A stretch of DNA of 8,686 nt from Candidatus Pacearchaeota archaeon (GTDB lineage Archaea > Nanobdellota > Nanobdellia > Pacearchaeales > GW2011-AR1). Positions 1 through 6,515 of this stretch are shown piece by piece; positions within the stretch are counted from its first letter, which is position 1, and each line of letters begins with the position of its first letter. The position numbers and the translations under genes are program-made. The notes beneath the pieces are model-generated. The model had not been told where the DNA came from. It searched no databases and saw only the letters and a program-made list of their open reading frames with translations. The stretch covers positions 1 through 8,686 of the forward strand of contig JACQLJ010000002.1 in the NCBI GenBank assembly GCA_016234065.1. The letters are read 5' to 3'.

Positions 1-29
1 CTATTATTAAATAGTTACAAAACGAAATA

Positions 30-37
30 TTTATAAA
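30..37 (+). promoter_or_regulatory. Archaeal TATA box for the lipoprotein gene
   Basis: TTTATAAA with a purine-rich BRE-like stretch (CGAAAT) just upstream. Its centre lies about 25 bp before the ATG at 59, which puts transcription initiation at or next to the start codon. No Shine-Dalgarno sequence stands before the ATG. The simplest reading is a leaderless mRNA. Confidence 0.7.
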
Positions 38-58
38 TTAAAATAATTCCAACGCTTT

Positions 59-1291
59 ATGAATTTCAAAAGAACACTTAGAAATTTATCTATTGTAGCA
101 CTCGGCGCTTTTCTTGGGGCTTGCGGGCTTACTAGAGATTTTAATGATCCCCAAAAAATCAATGAAAATTATGCTGCTGTCGCAAAAAAAACAATTGCAG
201 AAGAACAAAGAAGAAATCCTACTTATCCTTCTGTTCCAATGGGTATTTTTGCTCTGCCATCAAACCCCGGAACTAATATTAAGGTAACTTTGCCAAATGA
301 ATTTCCCGAAGAATTGAAATTTAATCCTCATGGGAATCCAGTTCAGTTTTATATGAATAAAAATGGGCAGATAATAAAGGAATCTGGGAGGGCTAATTTA
401 AATGAATTATTAAAACACTCTCAAGTTGTTGATATAACTAAAAATAGACAACCTCTTTCAGCAACATTTAAAGAAAATCTTGCCCCGCATTCTCCTGAAA
501 CACATCAACTTCAAGCCCTCGTACCTCAAGGTTCATCTAAATCTTCTGAATTAAATAACGAAACCCAATTAGCTTTTCTTCAATCAGTTCCCTCTGTTAC
601 AAATTCAAAACCAAATTTTGAGCAAAACTACAAAATTGTTTATATAACAAAAGAGAAATGGACACTCTCTCATATAACTGCAGAAGAACAAAGAGAGTTA
701 ACCCCTAAGATTCTTCAAGATTTTAATAGTTTTAGTGATTATCAAACAACACATTTACAAGTAGGAGACAAAATAAAAGTCCCAATATACAACACACAAC
801 TCGCAAAAATAAATGATGATGCAACGAAAGTTTCTTATCAAGTTCCATCTAATGAAGTTAAGGTTAGCAAAATTTCTTACGATGTTTATAATGTTGCATC
901 TTTAAAAGATAGAAAAGAAACTCAACCAAAAAGCATAGACACAATTCTTGCTTCAAATGAGACAACTAAAGTTAATGAAGTTGATTCAAAATTACTTGAA
1001 AATTTAGCATTCACTTCAGATTATTCTGTAAAAATAGCAAACATTAAATATTCAGATAAAGGACCTTCAACAAAAATGACTTTTGAAGAAGCAATGAATA
1101 CTTATGGAATTAAAGGAATGATATCAAAATATGGAAGAGAAGCAGGTTTAAGCATTAAAAATATGAAAAATGGACAAAGTAGATTATGGTACAAACCTTT
1201 TGAATTCGGTGAGGATGGTAAAAAAGTTTCTGGGGGATTCGCTTCAATTGAAAAGCTTAAACAGGCATACAAAAATTCTCTAGATGCTTAA
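59..1291 (+). CDS. Putative secreted lipoprotein with LysM-like segment, function unknown
   Basis: This is a 410-residue protein that I do not recognise as a named family. The N-terminus is a lipoprotein signal: basic KRTLR at 4-8, a hydrophobic run at 10-21, and a lipobox LGAC with Cys22 as the lipidation site. There is no twin arginine, so Sec export is likely, with the protein anchored on the outer face of the membrane. Residues 30-190 are polar, proline-rich and low in obvious structure. Residues about 190-243 resemble a LysM repeat: a starting YKIV, a TLSHI core, LTPKILQDFN, then LQVGDKIKVP, matching the usual end pattern 'L.pGq.l.iP'. The C-terminal third (about 310-405) looks folded and has TFEEAMNTYG and GGFASIEKLKQAY. 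The ATG at 59 is supported by the TATA spacing. The next gene starts about 50 bp downstream from its own promoter. LysM normally binds N-acetylglucosamine polymers; which glycan it would meet here is unknown. The lipoprotein call is good; the LysM call is moderate. Confidence 0.8.
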   Translation: MNFKRTLRNLSIVALGAFLGACGLTRDFNDPQKINENYAAVAKKTIAEEQRRNPTYPSVPMGIFALPSNPGTNIKVTLPNEFPEELKFNPHGNPVQFYMNKNGQIIKESGRANLNELLKHSQVVDITKNRQPLSATFKENLAPHSPETHQLQALVPQGSSKSSELNNETQLAFLQSVPSVTNSKPNFEQNYKIVYITKEKWTLSHITAEEQRELTPKILQDFNSFSDYQTTHLQVGDKIKVPIYNTQLAKINDDATKVSYQVPSNEVKVSKISYDVYNVASLKDRKETQPKSIDTILASNETTKVNEVDSKLLENLAFTSDYSVKIANIKYSDKGPSTKMTFEEAMNTYGIKGMISKYGREAGLSIKNMKNGQSRLWYKPFEFGEDGKKVSGGFASIEKLKQAYKNSLDA

Positions 1292-1312
1292 CTTTCTTTA
1301 GCACACAAATTC

Positions 1313-1320
1313 TTTTAAGT
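1313..1320 (+). promoter_or_regulatory. Probable TATA-like box for rad50
   Basis: TTTTAAGT is centred about 24 bp before the ATG at 1341, the same spacing as at the other promoters here. It is a weak match to the archaeal TATA consensus. Its position is the main argument, and it disfavours the in-frame TTG at 1323, which would lie upstream of the predicted transcription start. Confidence 0.5.
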
Positions 1321-1340
1321 AATTGTTTTATAACTTTTTT

Positions 1341-3389
1341 ATGATAATAAAGAAGGTTGTTTTGAATAACATAAGAAGCTACAAGAATCAGGAAATAAAC
1401 TTTCCTGAAAGTTCAATTTTGCTTTCGGGCGACATTGGCTCTGGAAAAACTTCAGTTCTTCTTGCAATAGAGTTTGCTTTATTTGGTTTGCAGCCAGGAC
1501 AAAAGGGAACCTCAATTCTTAGGAACGGGACAAATTTTGGCGGTGTTGAAATGGAGTTTGAAATTGACGGAAAAAATGTAAGGGTTGAAAGAACATTGAA
1601 AAAGAGCAAGGCAATTTCTCAGGACTATTGTTCAATAGAAATAGAAGGTGAAAAAAAAGAAATCTCTGTTATGGAGCTTAAAGACAAAATTCTTGACTTA
1701 TTAAATTACCCAAAAGAATTCTCAAAAAAACAGAATATATTATACAAGTTCACTGTTTACACACCTCAAGAAGAAATGAAGCAGATAATAACAGAGGACT
1801 CTGAATCGCGAGTGAACACTTTAAGGCATATCTTTGGCATAGACAAATACAAAACAATTTTGGAGAACACAAATCTTCTAGCATCAAAAATCAGAGAAGA
1901 AAAAAGAGTCAAGGAAGCGCTCGTAACTGACTTAGAAGGAGAAAAATTCTCACTCGTTGAAAAGGAAAATGAAATAAGGACGAAGAAGAATGACTTATTG
2001 GTTGCCGAAAGTGATTTTTTGCTTAAGAAGCAAGAGACACAAAAAATACTGGGAGACAGAGAAAAAACAGCCAAAAAAGTTGAAGAAAGAAAAAAAATAA
2101 AACAGGAAATTGAAAAAACAAAGATAATTATTGAAGGTAGAAAAGAGGTTTTTAAAAATAACGAAAAAATCTCCAATAATTTGAACTTGCAGATAAACGA
2201 GGCAAAAAATGTAAATTTTTCTGAAGAAGAGTTCTTACGTCTTAAGATTGAGGTTGAATCAAATAAAAAAGAAAAAGACAAAGTAAATAATGAGATTATT
2301 AGGGTTTCTTCTGAAATAAACTCACTCAGCGCTAAGAATAATGAAAATAACTCGTTAATAAATAAAATTTCAAATATTCAATCTTGCCCGACCTGCCTTC
2401 AAGTGGTTAAAGATGAGCATAAGCATAACATAATAAAAAAATGTGAACACGAAATATCTTACAACAATAATAATCTTAATTTATTAAATTCAGAAAAAAA
2501 CGCCTTTCTTGAAAAATCAAAAGAACTGAACAATGATATTATAAATTTTGAAAAAAGATTTCAAGAAATGATTTTTTTGCAAATAGGAAATCAGGAAATC
2601 CAAAATAAGATATTGCAATTAAAGGAACTTGTAAAATCAAATGAAGCAATAAGTTTGTCCATTAATGCTTTAATGGATATGGTTGAGAGGATGCAAGTGG
2701 AATATAATATCTTGGAAGAATATGAAATAAATTTTATAGAGGCAAACAAGAGGTTTGATGAAGCGTTGTCTCAAGAGAGGTTTGCCGAAATAAAAGCCGC
2801 AGAAATCAGAAGGGAAATTGAATTATTTGAAAAGCAGATAAATGAGATTAGGGAGAAAATAAAAAGATATGAAAAAATAAATGATGAAATAATTCGCCTT
2901 TATGAAATAGAAAACTGGCTGAATCAAAAATTTTCTTTTTTGATTTCTTTGATAGAAAAAAATGTTATGACTCGGCTAAAGGATGATTTCTCAAGATTTT
3001 TTTCAGAATGGTTTTCCATGCTTGTCTCTGAACTATTTACAACTAGTATAGATGATGATTTCAGCCCAAAAATTGAGCATCAAGGACATGAAATTGATTA
3101 CGAGCATCTTTCCGGTGGAGAAAGAACCGCAATTGCGCTGGCATATCGTCTTGCATTAAATCAGGTTATAAATTCAATGCTTAGCAAAATAAAAACAAAA
3201 GATTTGGTGATTTTGGACGAGCCAACAGACGGATTTTCGTCCCAGCAATTAGACAGAATGAGAGATGTCTTGAATCAACTGAATGTTAAGCAGTTAATAA
3301 TCGTTAGCCATGAACAGAAAATTGAGGCATTTGTTGAAAATATAATTCGCTTCAGAAAAGAGGATGGCGTTTCAATAGTTGAGTATTAA
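1341..3389 (+). CDS. rad50: Rad50/SMC-type DNA double-strand break repair ATPase (zinc-hook)
   Basis: A 682-residue ABC-type ATPase of the Rad50/SbcC family, expected to tether and process DNA ends with the nuclease Mre11. In order: an N-terminal lobe opening MIIKKVVLNNIRSYKN; Walker A GDIGSGKT at 30-37; a Q-loop region VYTPQEEM with Gln143; a first coiled-coil arm at about 180-345; the zinc hook CPTC at 349-352; a returning arm at about 360-540; signature LSGGE at 590-594; Walker B DLVILDEP at 621-628; and a switch histidine in VSHEQ at about 657. All catalytic motifs are intact. It is shorter than typical archaeal Rad50 (about 850-900 aa) because the arms are short. The frame could open at a TTG six codons earlier, but ATG 1341 starts exactly at the usual family N-terminus and fits the TATA position. 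No mre11, herA or nurA lies in the window, which is unlike the common archaeal operon. An SMC-like paralogue of Rad50 is the alternative. Confidence 0.88.
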   Translation: MIIKKVVLNNIRSYKNQEINFPESSILLSGDIGSGKTSVLLAIEFALFGLQPGQKGTSILRNGTNFGGVEMEFEIDGKNVRVERTLKKSKAISQDYCSIEIEGEKKEISVMELKDKILDLLNYPKEFSKKQNILYKFTVYTPQEEMKQIITEDSESRVNTLRHIFGIDKYKTILENTNLLASKIREEKRVKEALVTDLEGEKFSLVEKENEIRTKKNDLLVAESDFLLKKQETQKILGDREKTAKKVEERKKIKQEIEKTKIIIEGRKEVFKNNEKISNNLNLQINEAKNVNFSEEEFLRLKIEVESNKKEKDKVNNEIIRVSSEINSLSAKNNENNSLINKISNIQSCPTCLQVVKDEHKHNIIKKCEHEISYNNNNLNLLNSEKNAFLEKSKELNNDIINFEKRFQEMIFLQIGNQEIQNKILQLKELVKSNEAISLSINALMDMVERMQVEYNILEEYEINFIEANKRFDEALSQERFAEIKAAEIRREIELFEKQINEIREKIKRYEKINDEIIRLYEIENWLNQKFSFLISLIEKNVMTRLKDDFSRFFSEWFSMLVSELFTTSIDDDFSPKIEHQGHEIDYEHLSGGERTAIALAYRLALNQVINSMLSKIKTKDLVILDEPTDGFSSQQLDRMRDVLNQLNVKQLIIVSHEQKIEAFVENIIRFRKEDGVSIVEY

Positions 3390-3397
3390 CCAAAACA

Positions 3398-3406
3398 TTT
3401 ATAAAA
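3398..3406 (+). promoter_or_regulatory. TATA box upstream of psmB
   Basis: TTTATAAAA follows the purine-rich CAAAACA. It is a strong TATA match, but its centre is only about 19-20 bp before the ATG at 3421, against 24-27 bp for the other promoters here. Transcription would then start a few bases inside that ATG. This favours either the downstream ATG at 3463 or an unusually short spacing. Confidence 0.6.
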
Positions 3407-3420
3407 TCTTATAATTAAAG

Positions 3421-4113
3421 ATGAACATAAGTTCTAGTAAATTTTTAGCATTATTACACAAAATGAATCAAGATTTAAAAGATATGGTGTTGAAATCAGG
3501 AACCACTTTAATAGGAATTGTCTGCAAAGACGGAGTTGTAATGGCTTCTGATAAACGTACTACTTTAGGCGGAAATTTAATTGTGTCTAAGATATCAGAG
3601 AAAACCGTTAGGGTAGGAGATTATTTTCTATACGCTGGTTGCGGAGCAGTTTCTACAATCCAGAGAGTAAAAAAAGTTTTAGAGGCAGAGTTAAAATTAA
3701 AAGAACTTAAATCACGCTCAAGACCCTCTGTAAAAGAAGCGGCAAACTTGCTTTCAATATTACTTGGATCATATTCAAGCTCTGGGGCATATGCAGGAAC
3801 TTTGTTTGGCGGAATAAACGAAGATGGAACTATGGAATTATACACCTTATATCCTGATGGTGCTATTGACAAAGTTGAAGATTACGACGCAAGTCTTGGA
3901 AGTGGAATGGCTTTCGTTTTAGGTTTATTGGAAAGACAATATAAAAAAGGAATCAGTGTGGAAGAAGGAGTAAAACTTGCTACAGAAGCATTGAAATCAT
4001 CAACTCAGAGAGACACTGGAAGTGGAAATGGGATGGATGTATTTACAATTACAAAAGATGGAATCAAGCAAGTTGTCAATCAGGAAATAAGGCCTGACTA
4101 CGAATCTAAGTAA
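3421..4113 (+). CDS. psmB: 20S proteasome beta subunit (catalytic, N-terminal threonine hydrolase)
   Basis: This is a 230-residue precursor of the archaeal proteasome beta subunit, which lines the proteolytic chamber of the alpha7-beta7-beta7-alpha7 barrel in the cytoplasm. The processing site is SG|TTLIGI, giving a catalytic Thr at residue 28. Other active-site residues are Asp44 (in MASDKR), Lys61 (equivalent of Lys33 of the mature Thermoplasma subunit, allowing for one extra Gly), Ser161 in LGSGM, and Asp198/Ser201 in QRDTGSGNG. The stretch AGCGAVSTIQR (72-82) departs from the usual AG..GDAQ, but catalysis looks intact. Two other in-frame ATGs (3463, 3484) would shorten the propeptide from 27 to 13 or 6 residues. 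Archaeal propeptides are often short and the TATA box lies close to 3421, so 3463 is a serious alternative start. The alpha subunit is not in the window. The gene is followed 38 bp later by aCPSF1, an order seen in other archaea. Confidence 0.95.
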   Translation: MNISSSKFLALLHKMNQDLKDMVLKSGTTLIGIVCKDGVVMASDKRTTLGGNLIVSKISEKTVRVGDYFLYAGCGAVSTIQRVKKVLEAELKLKELKSRSRPSVKEAANLLSILLGSYSSSGAYAGTLFGGINEDGTMELYTLYPDGAIDKVEDYDASLGSGMAFVLGLLERQYKKGISVEEGVKLATEALKSSTQRDTGSGNGMDVFTITKDGIKQVVNQEIRPDYESK

Positions 4114-4116
4114 TAC

Positions 4117-4124
4117 TTTAAAAA
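4117..4124 (+). promoter_or_regulatory. Possible weak TATA-like box for aCPSF1
   Basis: TTTAAAAA lies right after the psmB stop codon and about 31 bp before ATG 4152. It would give a leader of only a few bases. It is weak, and co-transcription with psmB across the 38-bp gap is equally possible. Confidence 0.3.
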
Positions 4125-4129
4125 AAGAG

Positions 4130-4140
4130 TTTTTGTTTTT
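4130..4140 (+). terminator. Oligo-T tract, candidate archaeal terminator after psmB
   Basis: TTTTTGTTTTT begins 17 nt after the psmB stop codon, with no hairpin before it. Archaeal intrinsic termination depends on T-rich stretches of the coding strand without a required stem-loop, and aCPSF1/FttA-dependent termination uses U-rich 3' ends. It could end or attenuate psmB transcripts ahead of the next gene. Confidence 0.45.
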
Positions 4141-4151
4141 GCAATTTTAAG

Positions 4152-6038
4152 ATGGATTTTCTAAAAAATATAACTGAAAAACTGAAAGGAAAAATAACTG
4201 ACGCCGGATTTGAAGGTGCCAACGTTGTTCTTTACACTAATGACGAGGATTTCGCCAGAAATGGAAGCGGAAAGATAAAAGAGATTGTGAATGAAATCAA
4301 GAAAAGAATAGAATTAAGGGCAGACAAGAAAATACTTCTGAATTCTGAAGAAACAGAGAAGGAAATAAGAAAAATAATTCCTGAAGAAGCAGAGATAACT
4401 AACATACTTTTTGACAACTACAGAAGTATTGTTATAATTGAAGCAAAAAGACCCGGGATGGTTATAGGAAAACAAGGAATGACTTTGGATGAAATAAAAA
4501 ACAAAACCCTTTGGACGGTGCAAGTTCAGAGAAGTCCTTCAATAAAAAGCAAGATAGTTGAAAACATAAGGGATGTCTTGTATGCAAATAATAATTACAG
4601 AAGGAGATTCTTGAATTCGGTGGGGGAAAAAATTTACGAGAATTGGAACCCAAAAAGAACCGACGAGTGGATACGACTGACTTTTTTAGGTGCAGCGAGA
4701 CAGGTTGGAAGAAGCTGTGTTCTTTTGCAGACGCCAAATTCAAAAATACTTCTTGATTGCGGGATAGATGTTTCAACTCAAGGTGAAGAAAAATTTCCTT
4801 ATTTCAACATTCCTGAATTCAGTTTGGATGATTTAGATGCAGTTATAATAAGCCATGCGCATATAGACCACGTTGGAATGGTTCCTTATTTATACAAAAT
4901 GGGTTACAAAGGGCCTGTCTACATGACTTTGCCGACGAGAGATATTGCTTCTTTATTATCTCTTGATTTTATAGGTGTGGCTTACAAGCAGGCAGAAAAG
5001 CCGTTATACAGTTCAAAAGACATAAAAGAAATGGTGAAGCACAGCATTTGCTTAAATTACAACGAAGTCACTGACGTCACGCCCGACATAAGAATAACAT
5101 TTTACAATGCAGGGCATGTTTTGGGAAGCGCGATGGTTCACATAAACATCGGCAACGGCTCGCATAATCTTTTGTATACGGGAGATTACAAATTTATGAG
5201 AACACGGCTTTTGGAGCCAGCAGCAATAAACTTTCCACGACTGGAATCAGTCATAACAGAATCAACTTACGGTTCAAAAGATGATATTTTGCCGACGAGA
5301 AGAGAAGCGGAAGATAATTTCATAAACCTGGTTAATAAGACAATTGAAAGAGGCGGGAAAGTTTTAATTCCGGAATTAGGTTTGGGAAGAGCGCAGGAAA
5401 CAATGCTAATCATTGAAGATGCTGTAAAATTCGGGAGAATGAAAAAAATTCCAATTTACATTGACGGAATGATATGGGATATCAACGCAATCCACACTGC
5501 TTATCCTGATTTCCTTAACAACAAAATCAAATCTCTTACTTTCCAAGATAGAAATCCATTCACTTCTGAAATCTTTTCAAGAGTCGGCTCACCGGAAGAA
5601 AGAAGAAAAGTTATTGAAGGTGGTCCTTGCATTGTGCTGGCAACTTCCGGAATGCTTATGGGCGGAGCATCTGTAGAATATTTCAGAGAATTCGCCGAAA
5701 GCGAAAAAAATTCAATAATTTTTGTTTGTTATCAGGGCTCTGGAAGTTTGGGAAGGCAGGTGCAGGACGGAATGAAAGAAGTCCGAGTTAATACTGGCGG
5801 AAGCAAAGATGAATTAGTAAAGATAAACATGGAAGTTCACATGTCAAAAGGACTGACTGCACATGCAGGAAGGAATGAATTAATGGCTTTCTTCAAAAAA
5901 ATAAATCCTAAGCCAAAAAGAGTAATGGTAATGCACGGAGAGGTTTCAAAGTCCCTTGACTTGGCTTCAACTTTACATAAAATACACCATATTGAAACAA
6001 ATGTCCCAAAAATTCTTGAGACGTTGAAATTGAAGTAA
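4152..6038 (+). CDS. fttA: aCPSF1/FttA: KH-domain beta-CASP ribonuclease and transcription termination factor
   Basis: At 628 residues this is close to the usual length of about 635. Members of this family cut RNA 3' ends and act as the general archaeal transcription termination factor, working with RNA polymerase at U-rich sites. The N-terminal KH region spans about 1-145, with the second KH domain showing GMVIGKQG and its G-x-x-G loop at 106-109. The metallo-beta-lactamase core begins near 175 (IRLTFLGAARQVGRSC). It carries motif 2 HAHIDH (His235, His237, Asp239, His240), His322 in AGHVLGS and Asp345 in TGDYK. The beta-CASP cap follows, with motif A Glu370 in ESTYG, IPELGLGRAQE at 406-416, and motif C His571 in LTAHAGR. 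The last segment, KPKRVMVMHGE to the C-terminus, is the dimerising tail. All zinc-binding residues are present. Motif C reads AHAGR rather than the common GHSDR, a local departure. The ATG at 4152 begins at the family's normal N-terminus; no Shine-Dalgarno sequence is visible. Confidence 0.96.
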   Translation: MDFLKNITEKLKGKITDAGFEGANVVLYTNDEDFARNGSGKIKEIVNEIKKRIELRADKKILLNSEETEKEIRKIIPEEAEITNILFDNYRSIVIIEAKRPGMVIGKQGMTLDEIKNKTLWTVQVQRSPSIKSKIVENIRDVLYANNNYRRRFLNSVGEKIYENWNPKRTDEWIRLTFLGAARQVGRSCVLLQTPNSKILLDCGIDVSTQGEEKFPYFNIPEFSLDDLDAVIISHAHIDHVGMVPYLYKMGYKGPVYMTLPTRDIASLLSLDFIGVAYKQAEKPLYSSKDIKEMVKHSICLNYNEVTDVTPDIRITFYNAGHVLGSAMVHINIGNGSHNLLYTGDYKFMRTRLLEPAAINFPRLESVITESTYGSKDDILPTRREAEDNFINLVNKTIERGGKVLIPELGLGRAQETMLIIEDAVKFGRMKKIPIYIDGMIWDINAIHTAYPDFLNNKIKSLTFQDRNPFTSEIFSRVGSPEERRKVIEGGPCIVLATSGMLMGGASVEYFREFAESEKNSIIFVCYQGSGSLGRQVQDGMKEVRVNTGGSKDELVKINMEVHMSKGLTAHAGRNELMAFFKKINPKPKRVMVMHGEVSKSLDLASTLHKIHHIETNVPKILETLKLK

Positions 6039-6071
6039 AAATTTCAATAAAGCTTATAAAATAGAAATTTT
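6038..6071. repeat. 8-bp inverted repeat around the small-gene TATA box
   Basis: AAAATTTC (6038-6045) and GAAATTTT (6064-6071) form a perfect inverted repeat. The 18 bp between them contain the TATA box at 6054-6061. It may be a regulator site or a transcript-end structure of aCPSF1, but AT-rich sequence makes chance matches common. Confidence 0.35.
6054..6061 (+). promoter_or_regulatory. TATA box for the 56-codon small gene
   Basis: TTATAAAA preceded by AAAGC, centred about 24-25 bp before ATG 6082. The spacing matches the other leaderless-type promoters of the window and is the main support for the small gene. Confidence 0.6.
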
Positions 6072-6081
6072 CTAATTGTGA

Positions 6082-6252
6082 ATGGGAGATTTAATTGACT
6101 TAATGAACTATTTTTTAAGAGAACAAATTAAAAATTCAGATAGAGAAGATTTTGTTTGTGAGGCAATTGAAAATGGTTTTATAGGAAGAGATACTATTCC
6201 AATCCAAGAAATCCAAGAATACAAAGACCCACATTATTATTGCCATTATTGA
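6082..6252 (+). CDS. Small hypothetical protein, 56 aa
   Basis: This frame runs from ATG 6082 to TGA 6250-6252 and encodes 56 residues, opening MGDLIDLMNYFLREQIK and ending EYKDPHYYCHY. I do not recognise it. It is charged, with no membrane segment or signal peptide. The N-terminal 30 residues could form an amphipathic helix. The C-terminus is rich in Tyr, His and Cys (Cys26, His51, Cys54, His55), which might bind a metal but is too short to call. Support comes from a well-spaced TATA box 24-25 bp upstream, an otherwise empty gap between aCPSF1 and the next gene, and an amino-acid mix that looks protein-like. No coupling to its neighbours is seen. Confidence 0.55.
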   Translation: MGDLIDLMNYFLREQIKNSDREDFVCEAIENGFIGRDTIPIQEIQEYKDPHYYCHY

Positions 6253-6285
6253 CCATTAAAAGAAAATCTGAAATCCAAAATAAAA

Positions 6286-6293
6286 CTTAAAAA
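6286..6293 (+). promoter_or_regulatory. TATA-like box for the membrane-protein/presenilin operon
   Basis: CTTAAAAA after purine-rich CCAAAATAAAA is centred 25 bp before ATG 6315. It is weaker than TTTATAAA but ideally placed for a leaderless start. It would also serve the downstream reading frames up to 7686, which have no TATA box of their own at the right distance. Confidence 0.5.
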
Positions 6294-6314
6294 CTATGTT
6301 TTGTATATTGAATA

Positions 6315-6515
6315 ATGAATTGGAAAACTCATCTAAGAGAGGTCTTTCACACCTTATTAATCGCCTTTGCAATAGTATCTTTTTGGAGAGGAACTTGGGG
6401 ACTAATGGATTTGTATCTTTTTCCTGAAAATCATTTGGTGAGTTTCTGGATTTCAATACTTATTGGGGTAGTTATCCTTTATTCAACCCAAAATCTTTTC
6501 AAGAGGTTGATATAA
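6315..6515 (+). CDS. Small two-helix membrane protein, 66 aa, unknown function
   Basis: The 66 residues contain two hydrophobic segments, about 11-33 and 43-58. Between and around them is a distinctive aromatic stretch, SFWRGTWGLMDLYLFP (22-37), and the protein ends with a basic NLFKRLI tail. The pattern resembles small uncharacterised membrane proteins annotated in related uncultured archaea, but no function is known to me. The ATG at 6315 is fixed by the TATA box 25 bp upstream. Its TAA stop overlaps the next ATG (TAATG, 6513-6517), and the presenilin gene follows in the same direction, suggesting one operon. The shared membrane location makes a link to the protease conceivable, but nothing in the sequence proves it. 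Confidence 0.8.
   Translation: MNWKTHLREVFHTLLIAFAIVSFWRGTWGLMDLYLFPENHLVSFWISILIGVVILYSTQNLFKRLI
6503..6510 (+). promoter_or_regulatory. Shine-Dalgarno-like site before the 86-codon frame
   Basis: GAGGTTGA lies 4-8 nt before ATG 6515, inside the end of the 66-aa gene. It resembles the archaeal AGGTGAT ribosome-binding sequence with one extra T. Together with the TAATG overlap it suggests coupled translation of the frame at 6515, if that frame is used. Confidence 0.35.

Noticed and set aside
197..694. 15-bp exact repeat GCAGAAGAACAAAGA at 197-211 and 680-694
   Set aside because: It encodes AEEQR twice in the lipoprotein and is short and purine-rich; no wider duplication surrounds it.
1323..1340. 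TTG-initiated extension of rad50
   Set aside because: The extra six residues (FYNFF type) precede the normal family start, and the predicted transcription start is at 1341.
1766..2281. Long minus-strand open frame (171 codons) inside rad50
   Set aside because: It is the shadow of the coiled-coil coding region; its Ser/Phe/Leu-rich composition mirrors Lys/Glu codons on the + strand, and it has no promoter or family resemblance.
4462..4776. Minus-strand frame of 104 codons inside aCPSF1, and another of 136 codons at 7754-8164
   Set aside because: Both lie fully within strongly recognised + strand genes and have unlikely compositions.
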